Positions 39,816 through 44,315 of a stretch of 44,315 bases of DNA are shown one piece after another. Source of the DNA: Kribbella sandramycini (GTDB lineage Bacteria; Actinomycetota; Actinomycetes; Propionibacteriales; Kribbellaceae); assembly GCF_013131805.1 (NCBI RefSeq), contig NZ_JABJRC010000018.1, positions 1 through 44,315 of the forward strand. The letters run 5' to 3'. The translations under genes and the position numbers were made by a program. Under the pieces are notes generated by a model. It saw only the letters and a program-made list of their open reading frames with translations, made no database searches and was not told where the DNA came from. Each line of letters begins with the position of its first letter. The stretch's first letter is position 1.

Positions 39816-40064
39816 ATGAAGCTCGACAAGCTAGAACGCGCCGCCGTTGCGGGCATTGTCATCCTCCTCCTCGCCGTTGGTATCGGCCTCGTCTTCGCCA
39901 TCCGCGCCGGGAACGGGTGGGAGGCCCGCTGCAAGGCCGCCGGTGGCCACGTCGTCACGAACGTCTCCGTCGGCAGCGCCGTCGGGCCGAAGGGGCAGCC
40001 CATCGTCGTCACCTCGGCCGACTCCCTGTGCCTGTCCGCCGACGGCCGGATTCTGGAGGTCTGA
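39816..40064 (+). CDS. Single-pass membrane protein
   Basis: 82 residues, ATG 39816 after AAAGGGCC. Signal-anchor helix VAGIVILLLAVGIGLVFAIRAG (about 11-32), then an outside domain with two cysteines (WEARCKAAGG; SADSLCLSADG) that could form a disulfide. Possibly surface-exposed in the lysogen. Confidence 0.6.
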   Translation: MKLDKLERAAVAGIVILLLAVGIGLVFAIRAGNGWEARCKAAGGHVVTNVSVGSAVGPKGQPIVVTSADSLCLSADGRILEV

Positions 40065-40065
40065 C

Positions 40066-40236
40066 GTGCTCCGCCGGATCGCCGCGTTCTGCGCGGGCGG
40101 GGAGGCCTTCATCGGCGCCACCGTCGCCGTCGCATTCGTTGCCCGCGACCACAACCTCACCGCCGCCGCGTGGGCCGCTCTCTACACCACCCTGCACGCC
40201 GGTGCCGCCCTACTCCTCCTCCGTTGGAAGGACTGA
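40066..40236 (+). CDS. Small two-segment membrane protein
   Basis: 56 residues from GTG 40066, one base after the previous stop. GGEAFIGATVAVAFVA and AAWAALYTTLHAGAALLLL are two hydrophobic helices. Unknown. Confidence 0.55.
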   Translation: MLRRIAAFCAGGEAFIGATVAVAFVARDHNLTAAAWAALYTTLHAGAALLLLRWKD

Positions 40237-40238
40237 CC

Positions 40239-40478
40239 ATGGCCATCTTCCTCGCCGCCGTCGCCGTGCTCCTGATCGTGGCGGTCACCATCGCTCACGA
40301 CCTGAAGCGCCGCGCCGGCGCCGACACCCTCGGCCTCAAGGCCGCCCGCTCGCGAGTCGTCGCGGACATGCACCGCCGCGTCTACCTGGAGAAGCGGCAC
40401 GCGATGCAGGCCCACATCAACGAGGCGTGGCACCGCATCCACGTTCTCATCCAGTCCGAGCACCGGGAGGCCTCGTGA
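40239..40478 (+). CDS. Membrane-anchored helical protein
   Basis: 79 residues, ATG 40239. Membrane helix AIFLAAVAVLLIVAVTIAHDL, then a basic amphipathic helix (KAARSRVVADMHRRVYLEKRHAMQAHINEAWHRIHVLIQ). Overlaps the next GTG by four bases. Confidence 0.58.
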   Translation: MAIFLAAVAVLLIVAVTIAHDLKRRAGADTLGLKAARSRVVADMHRRVYLEKRHAMQAHINEAWHRIHVLIQSEHREAS

Positions 40479-40666
40479 GCTTCCGCGTCTCCATGTGGAT
40501 CACCTGCGACGGTGCTCCCGGCGTTGAATGCGACGCGGAGATCGTCCGCCACGGCCACGAAGCCACCGTCGCCCACCTCGGAAGTGCTGCTCGCGCCGCC
40601 GGCTGGACCGTAAGCCGCGGCCTCGCCCTCTGCCCCCTTCACTCCGGATCGGAGACCCCGCGATGA
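40475..40666 (+). CDS. Small Cys/His protein
   Basis: 63 residues, GTG overlapping the previous stop. ITCDGAPGVECDAEI and LALCPLHSG give four cysteine/histidine ligands spaced for a zinc ribbon. A similar C-x-G-x-x-x-C-x-x-x layout occurs in many Streptomyces phage mini-proteins. Unknown. Confidence 0.58.
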   Translation: MSFRVSMWITCDGAPGVECDAEIVRHGHEATVAHLGSAARAAGWTVSRGLALCPLHSGSETPR

Positions 40667-41004
40667 CCACCAACTCCCTCCGCTTCCTCGACCGCCTCCG
40701 CACCCTCGGATTCGCCATCCCCGACGGCGCCCGCGTCGAGAGGCTCCACCCCACTCGCCGCGAGTACATGGAAGGCGCGTGGCTGTGGCGAGTCCCGCTC
40801 GCGACGGCTCCCGACGCCTCCCCGTTGTGGCTCGGCTCGCCGTACCCGCTGACCGAGCTGTCTCGCGAGCGCCTCGCGGTGTCCGGTCACAACCCCGGAA
40901 GGTGGTTGGCGCTGACCGCCCTGCCTCGCGAGACCTCCCACGGTCCGAACTTCATCGTCGAGGGCCGTCGCACGTCGACGCGAGATGAGAGGATCACGGC
41001 ATGA
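40663..41004 (+). CDS. Hypothetical protein
   Basis: 113 residues, ATG overlapping the previous stop. Helical start (LRFLDRLRTLGFAIPDGARVERLHPTRREYMEGAWLW), then aromatic-rich strands (PLWLGSPYPLTEL, NPGRWLALTAL). Ends RTSTRDERITA. Not recognised. Confidence 0.58.
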   Translation: MTTNSLRFLDRLRTLGFAIPDGARVERLHPTRREYMEGAWLWRVPLATAPDASPLWLGSPYPLTELSRERLAVSGHNPGRWLALTALPRETSHGPNFIVEGRRTSTRDERITA

Positions 41005-41204
41005 GCGACGTCGACCCCGCGCCGGTGCGGCGCACCTTCACGCTTGAGTTCTATGACGAGATCATGGCGAACGAGTTCGAGACCGCCATCGCTCGCGGCG
41101 AGGACTCCTACGTGATCGTGCCCACGGAGCACCGCATCTTCGGCTGGGATCGCCCCCAACACCCACATCGTGTACGCCCAGCGGGCGGACGGCTAGCCCC
41201 GTGA
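41001..41204 (+). CDS. Small hypothetical protein
   Basis: 67 residues, overlapping both neighbours. RRTFTLEFYDEIMANEFETAIARGEDSYVIVPTEHRIFGW looks like a small folded domain; the last 15 residues are low-complexity. Unknown. Confidence 0.5.
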   Translation: MSDVDPAPVRRTFTLEFYDEIMANEFETAIARGEDSYVIVPTEHRIFGWDRPQHPHRVRPAGGRLAP

Positions 41205-41428
41205 CGACCTACGCAACGCCGACGCTGCAGCCGTCCGGCAGGGGCCGTTTCAAGGTCGCCGCGACGTGGCAGCCCGACGGCTTTGCGCTCCTCGGCGAGG
41301 TGCACGACAAAGGGCCGGTGGGGTGGACCGCCTCCACCGCCACCGGCCTGCCAGTTGGTCTCTTCCCGCACCGCCAGGCCGCCGCAGAGGCCCTGCTCAA
41401 GCACGCGGGGTACGAGCTCGCGCTCTGA
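41201..41428 (+). CDS. Small hypothetical protein
   Basis: 75 residues, GTG overlapping the previous stop. Beta strands (GRFKVAATWQPDGFALLGEVHDKGPVGWTAST) then a helix (RQAAAEALLKHAGYEL), resembling a double-stranded-RNA-binding-like or similar small alpha/beta fold. Last rightward gene of the operon; it meets a leftward gene tail to tail four bases later. Confidence 0.52.
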   Translation: MTTYATPTLQPSGRGRFKVAATWQPDGFALLGEVHDKGPVGWTASTATGLPVGLFPHRQAAAEALLKHAGYELAL

Positions 41429-41432
41429 CGAC

Positions 41433-41738
41433 TCAGATTGAGAGCACCATGCCGACGGCCTCCAGGACCGTCCGCACCAGCGCGGGAAGCTGACGCACCA
41501 TCGGACCGGCAGCCGGCTCCCACGTCAGGAGCATGATCGAGTCCGGCCGCGTCGTGTCCGGCGTGCCATCCCGTCGCACCCGTACGCCGTCGAGGTCGAG
41601 GCGCGGGCGCGCGTTCATGCTCGACCAGTGCGCTGTCATCGAGCGGACCTGCATCAGGCCGTCGTGCGACTTCCGGACGATGAACCGGTCGCTCTCGGCA
41701 AGCCGCACTTCGGTGCGGTGCCAGGTGGTCAGCTCCAC
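41433..41738 (-). CDS. Leftward hypothetical protein, third gene of the minus operon
   Basis: 101 residues from GTG at 41738, four bases after the previous stop. Strand-rich (WHRTEVRLAESDRFIVRKSHDGLMQVRSMTAHW, PRLDLDGVRVRRDG) ending in a helix (PALVRTVLEAVGMVLSI). No family recognised. One of only three genes on the minus strand; it converges with the rightward operon and only a weak TCTGA/TCAGA hairpin separates them. Confidence 0.55.
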   Translation of the reverse strand: MELTTWHRTEVRLAESDRFIVRKSHDGLMQVRSMTAHWSSMNARPRLDLDGVRVRRDGTPDTTRPDSIMLLTWEPAAGPMVRQLPALVRTVLEAVGMVLSI

Positions 41739-41742
41739 CGGC

Positions 41743-42024
41743 CTACTGCCCCTCGTACCACGGCAGCCCAAGCTGCGACCCACCGGCGTCGATGGCGCAG
41801 TGCACAATGCGCGCCTCGCGATCTGTCGCAAGCTTCACCGGCTCGTGTCCGCGGGGACGGCCGCACACCAAGAACTGACAACCCGGCGGGGGCTTCCGCA
41901 TCATTGCGCCGCAGATCGGCCCGGCATTGACGCGTTGATCCAGGGCCTCAATGAACTGATCGCGGTACCTGTTCAGGATCTCAGCGGCGGTGAGGCCACG
42001 CTCAAGCCCTGGAGGAGAGGCCAC
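41743..42024 (-). CDS. Leftward hypothetical protein, second gene of the minus operon
   Basis: 93 residues from GTG at 42024. LTAAEILNRYRDQFIEALDQRVNAGPICGAMMRKPPPGCQFLVCGRPRGHEPVKLATDREARIVHC has several cysteines and a clear folded pattern. The upstream part of the same open frame (to 42234) is Ser/Arg/Pro low-complexity, so the later start is chosen. It overlaps the upstream gene by 52 bases, unusually long for this genome. Confidence 0.5.
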   Translation of the reverse strand: MASPPGLERGLTAAEILNRYRDQFIEALDQRVNAGPICGAMMRKPPPGCQFLVCGRPRGHEPVKLATDREARIVHCAIDAGGSQLGLPWYEGQ

Positions 42025-42242
42025 CCCCGCTCGTTGATCGCTGGCGGTCGACGCGGACCGAGCTCCGGCAACGGCCCGCTCAATGCCGTCTCCACCTCCC
42101 GAAGAATCTCGTGAGGCAGCCGGTTTGACCGCAGCGCGGCCCTTGCGCGATCCAGGCGACGGCATGAGTCGCAGACCTCCCCGTTGTGGAACACCTTGGC
42201 TCCCTTTGGAACGGCTAGGCGGTGCGGTGCGCATTCACACAC
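41973..42242 (-). CDS. Leftward zinc-finger-like protein, first gene of the minus operon
   Basis: 89 residues from GTG at 42242. CECAPHRLAVPKGAKVFHNGEVCDSCRRLDRARAALRS presents Cys/His pairs of a zinc finger near the N-terminus, then a helix (LPHEILREVETALSG). Its ribosome-binding region and start codon lie in one arm of a 13-bp inverted repeat. Likely transcribed from the operator region at 42260-42322, back to back with the GntR regulator. Confidence 0.55.
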   Translation of the reverse strand: MCECAPHRLAVPKGAKVFHNGEVCDSCRRLDRARAALRSNRLPHEILREVETALSGPLPELGPRRPPAINERGWPLLQGLSVASPPLRS

Positions 42243-42252
42243 CGCCTAGCCG
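42212..42252. repeat. 13-bp perfect inverted repeat over the start of the minus operon
   Basis: CGGCTAGGCGGTG (42212-42224) and CACCGCCTAGCCG (42240-42252), 15-base loop. On the leftward transcript it would fold the AGGCGG ribosome-binding region and GTG start into a stem. Confidence 0.75.
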
Positions 42253-42259
42253 GGCTCAT

Positions 42260-42322
42260 CAACTGGCTTGAGCCAGTTGACCAGCACGGCCCCGCCTCTG
42301 TCAAGAACTGGCTTGAGCCAGT
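42260..42322. promoter_or_regulatory. Two palindromic operators between divergent genes
   Basis: ACTGGCTTGAGCCAGT occurs twice, at 42262-42277 (within a longer 22-bp palindrome 42259-42280) and at 42307-42322, centres 45 bp apart. Between them TTGACC (42277-42282, rightward) and TTGACA (42304-42299, leftward) could be -35 boxes; good -10 boxes are not visible. Probably bound by the GntR protein at 42417. Confidence 0.8.
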
Positions 42323-42416
42323 ACAGTCGGTGTCGAGGACGAGGCAGCCGGCCTCTCCGCAGCCCCGCGGGAGGTCAGTGCCTTGGAGGAGGAATTCCGC
42401 ACGGCCGCCGCCCCGC

Positions 42417-43178
42417 ATGACCGCACCCCCAAGCCGCCAGATCGCCCGCGAGTTGCGCGGACAGATCGACCGTGGCGAGTTAGTCGCGGGCGACAAGCTT
42501 CCGTCTGAGCGCGTCCTCGCTGAGCGGTACGGCGTAGCGCGGAACACCGCCCGCGAGGCCATCCGCCTCCTCGCCGACCAGGGCCTCGTCACTGCCGAGC
42601 ACGGTCGCGGCGTGTTCGTACGCGGCAAGCACCGGCTCCTCCGCTTCGGCGCCGAGCGCTACGCCCGCACCCTCCGCGAGTCGACGGGCCTTTCGCCCTT
42701 CCGTGCCGAGGTGGAGCGCCAGGGCCGCGTGCCGTCGGTGAACTGCGTCTCCATCGAGCGCGTCACACCCTCCGCCGAGATCGCCGAGCGCCTCCTCATC
42801 GACTCGGACGTCGAGACCGTCGTACGACGCGAGAACTGGTACTTCGCCGACGACGAGCCCATGCAGGTCGGCGTCACCTACAGCCCGTGGTCGATCGTCG
42901 AGGGAACGCCAGTCGCGGACTCGGCCAAGATGGGCAAGGGCAGCCTCTACGCGCGTTTCGAGGAAGTTGGTCACGCCATCACGACTATCCGCGAGGAGGT
43001 CAGCGCGCGGATGCCGACGCCGGAGGAAGCGCACGGCCTGAAGATCCCCGACGGCGTTCCGGTGCTGGAGGTCGTCCACACCGGCTGCGATCAAGACGGA
43101 GTGCCCTTCGAGGTAACCGTCTTCGTCATGAGGGCCGATTACAACGGCCTCGACTACAAGATGCCCGTGGAGGACTAA
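42417..43178 (+). CDS. GntR/HutC-family transcriptional regulator
   Basis: 253 residues from ATG 42417. Winged helix at 6-70: IARELRGQIDRGELVAGDKLPSERVLAERYGVARNTAREAIRLLADQGLVTAEHGRGVFVRG, a textbook GntR domain. UTRA ligand-binding domain about 90-250 (VETVVRRENWYFADDEPMQVGVTYSPWSIV ... VPVLEVVHTGCDQDGVPFEVTVFVMRADYN). GGAGGAGG at 42385 is too far from the ATG; an in-frame GTG at 42378 lies before it, so the start is uncertain. Probably represses itself and the leftward genes through the two ACTGGCT palindromes, released by an unknown small ligand. Related regulators control transfer genes of Streptomyces plasmids. Confidence 0.9.
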   Translation: MTAPPSRQIARELRGQIDRGELVAGDKLPSERVLAERYGVARNTAREAIRLLADQGLVTAEHGRGVFVRGKHRLLRFGAERYARTLRESTGLSPFRAEVERQGRVPSVNCVSIERVTPSAEIAERLLIDSDVETVVRRENWYFADDEPMQVGVTYSPWSIVEGTPVADSAKMGKGSLYARFEEVGHAITTIREEVSARMPTPEEAHGLKIPDGVPVLEVVHTGCDQDGVPFEVTVFVMRADYNGLDYKMPVED

Positions 43179-43181
43179 CCC

Positions 43182-43715
43182 ATGACCGACCTCAGCATCC
43201 GCCCCCGGACCGACGCCGACCTCGAAGCCGCCGGCGCGGCCCTCGTGGACGTCTACGCCACCGACGGCTACCCCGTCGAAGGCGTCGCCGACCCCGTCGC
43301 GTGGCTCACGCCCGCAGGCCTGCTGTCCTCGTGGATCGCCGTACTCGACGACGAGATCGTCGGGCACGTCGCGATCGGCGCCCCGAAGCCCGACGACGAC
43401 GCGGTACGGCTGTGGCTGGAGCAGTCCGACGACACCCTCGACGACGTGGTCGTCATCGGCCGACTCTTCGTGAAGTCGTCCGCCCGGCGTCACGGCATCG
43501 GAGAGAAGCTCGCCCGCGCGGTGGTGGGCGACGACGCCGTACGCGGCAAGCGCATCGTCCTCGACGTCATGGACAAGGACAAGGACGCCATCCGGCTCTA
43601 CGAGCGCCTAGGACTCAAGAAGATCGGCGTAGCGACCCACAGTTTCGGCGAGGGGCAGAGCATCACCGCGTATTGCTACGTCGTGCCGGAGGAGCTCACT
43701 CCTGCCGCCGAGTAA
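43182..43715 (+). CDS. GNAT-family N-acetyltransferase
   Basis: 177 residues, ATG three bases after the regulator stop, so co-transcribed. IRPRTDADLEAAGAALVDVYATDGYP opens the fold, VVVIGRLFVKSSARRHGIGEKLARAVV (motif A, RRHGIG acetyl-CoA loop) lies near 86-113, and IRLYERLGLKKIGVATH (motif B) near 137-155. Substrate unknown; could be an antibiotic, a protein or a polyamine. With a ligand-sensing regulator, a detoxification role for the lysogen is possible. Confidence 0.88.
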   Translation: MTDLSIRPRTDADLEAAGAALVDVYATDGYPVEGVADPVAWLTPAGLLSSWIAVLDDEIVGHVAIGAPKPDDDAVRLWLEQSDDTLDDVVVIGRLFVKSSARRHGIGEKLARAVVGDDAVRGKRIVLDVMDKDKDAIRLYERLGLKKIGVATHSFGEGQSITAYCYVVPEELTPAAE

Positions 43716-43777
43716 CGGCCCCGGCCGGAATCCCGATACACACCGAGTACCACCACACACCACAGGGGGAGCGCACC

Positions 43778-44071
43778 ATGGGATGGGTCAAGGACAAGAA
43801 GGCCGAGGAGCTGGGCCGGCAGGCCGCAGAGGCGTACGCCGACCCGGCAAAGCAGGTGTTCGCGGCGTTGCTGAACAGCCCGGCATCGCACTCCGGCATC
43901 TCCAGTGAGATCGGCGATTGGTCACAGATGGTAACCGCCATCGAGGCTGAGGGATGGCAGCTGACCCACTGGACCGCCTCCCTCGACACCAAAGGCCGCC
44001 CGCAGGCGTACCCGCTGTTCCGCCGGACCAACGCGGGGCAGGCAGGCGGCGCGCAGGTTTGGGGACACTGA
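43778..44071 (+). CDS. Hypothetical protein
   Basis: 97 residues, ATG 43778 after GGGGGAGC. Helical start (KDKKAEELGRQAAEAYADPAKQVFAALLNSPASHSGISSEIGDWSQMVTAIEAEGWQLTHW), then strands ending in a glycine-rich GQAGGAQVWGH. This W-V-x-D-K-K / GWxLxHW layout recurs in Streptomyces hypothetical proteins as I recall, without known function. Last gene before the palindromic element and attP. Confidence 0.62.
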   Translation: MGWVKDKKAEELGRQAAEAYADPAKQVFAALLNSPASHSGISSEIGDWSQMVTAIEAEGWQLTHWTASLDTKGRPQAYPLFRRTNAGQAGGAQVWGH

Positions 44072-44109
44072 GTCACCCTCGCTCACGCTCCGCAGCAATG
44101 CAGGTGTTC

Positions 44110-44215
44110 GGGGTAGCAGGTTGCAGGTAGTTACATCCTTATCCGACCTCTTTACCACGCACCCACGTAGAAAAGTAGTACGGATAAGGGTGTAACCGGC
44201 TGCTACCTGCTACCC
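44110..44215. repeat. Long palindromic element, copy 2 (inverted)
   Basis: Reverse complement of 21058-21164 over 106 bp with about 8 mismatches, most of them in the central 20 bases. Outer arms again GGGTAGCAGGT and GGATAAGG/CCTTATCC blocks. Lies between the last gene and the terminator before attP. Confidence 0.9.
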
Positions 44216-44254
44216 GGCGCCGCCACCCCGCGTCATCACCGAAAGTCACAGCAC

Positions 44255-44290
44255 AGCCCGTGTCTCCCCGTCGGGGGCGCGGGCTTTTTT
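44255..44290 (+). terminator. Rho-independent terminator next to attP
   Basis: AGCCCG (44255-44260) pairs with CGGGCT (44280-44285), with an inner CCCC/GGGG stem, followed by six Ts (44285-44290). The attP arm starts at the next base. It would stop rightward transcription from running into attP and the integrase in the circular form. Confidence 0.9.
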
Positions 44291-44315
44291 GGTTACGGAG
44301 ATTCCCATTCCAGTG
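44291..44315 (+). other. attP: attP left half-site (window end)
   Basis: The last 25 bases, beginning GGTTACGGAGATT, mirror bases 1-24. GGAG at 44298-44301 and GTG at 44313-44315 could serve as ribosome-binding site and start for the integrase when the ends are joined, because the frame stays open across the junction. Confidence 0.78.

Noticed and set aside
42025..42234. Upstream extension of the second minus-strand gene to ATG 42234
   Set aside because: The extension reads as Ser/Pro/Arg-rich low-complexity sequence and overlaps the zinc-finger gene fully; the GTG at 42024 starts the folded part.
1..44315. CRISPR arrays, insertion sequences, rRNA genes
   Set aside because: No regularly spaced short direct repeats, no transposase-like protein and no rRNA-like sequence were seen on reading through the window.

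Overview
The window is a GC-rich (roughly two-thirds G+C), densely packed genome in which almost every gene is on the + strand. It looks like a complete temperate siphovirus, or the prophage of one, from a high-GC actinobacterium, most likely Streptomyces or a relative. The basis is the actinophage-type large serine integrase, the overlapping GTGA/ATGA gene junctions, TAGRRT-like -10 hexamers and the siphovirus gene order. The two window ends form one imperfect inverted repeat if joined (positions 44291-44315 followed by 1-24), so I read the window as a circle opened inside attP, that is, the element exactly as it would sit integrated.

Layout. 1-1.9 kb: attP half, serine integrase, zinc-ribbon protein. 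1.9-2.4 kb: structured non-coding DNA, the probable cos/packaging region. 2.4-19.7 kb: HNH nuclease, terminase, portal, MuF-like protein, scaffold, major capsid, connectors, major tail protein, tail chaperones with a canonical -1 slippery site, tape measure, tail tip, endolysin and two membrane lysis candidates. 19.8-32.6 kb: dNMP kinase, a possible regulator with a leaderless promoter, a Cas4-like exonuclease, an ssDNA-binding-like protein, LAGLIDADG and PD-(D/E)XK nucleases, a ClpP-like protease, primase-helicase, C5 DNA methylase and family A DNA polymerase. 32.6-41.4 kb: a candidate origin, a phage-encoded sigma-70-family factor, and about 25 tiny overlapping genes, many with membrane segments or zinc-ribbon cysteines. 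41.4-44.3 kb: three leftward genes diverging from a GntR/HutC regulator with its own palindromic operators, a GNAT acetyltransferase, one small gene, a terminator and the other attP half.

The most striking signal is regulatory. Eight + strand sites share GAGCRC, a 16-base spacer (15 in one) and GGACAT. Each lies just before an early, replication or accessory gene and none precedes a structural gene. They look like promoters of one non-canonical class, and the window encodes a sigma factor that could read them. The sigma gene itself sits behind a TTGACG-17-TAACTT promoter whose spacer is filled by a perfect CGCTAG/CTAGCG palindrome. The same operator-promoter recurs at 38603, and looser versions lie inside the sigma gene and in the leaderless promoter of the 187-residue protein at 20477. 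A plausible circuit (inference) is: a repressor holds the CGCTAG promoters off; release makes sigma; sigma switches on the replication and accessory modules.

A second unexplained structure is a pair of ~106 bp elements (21058-21164 and 44110-44215), about 92% identical in inverted orientation and each internally palindromic. They bracket the whole early half of the genome.
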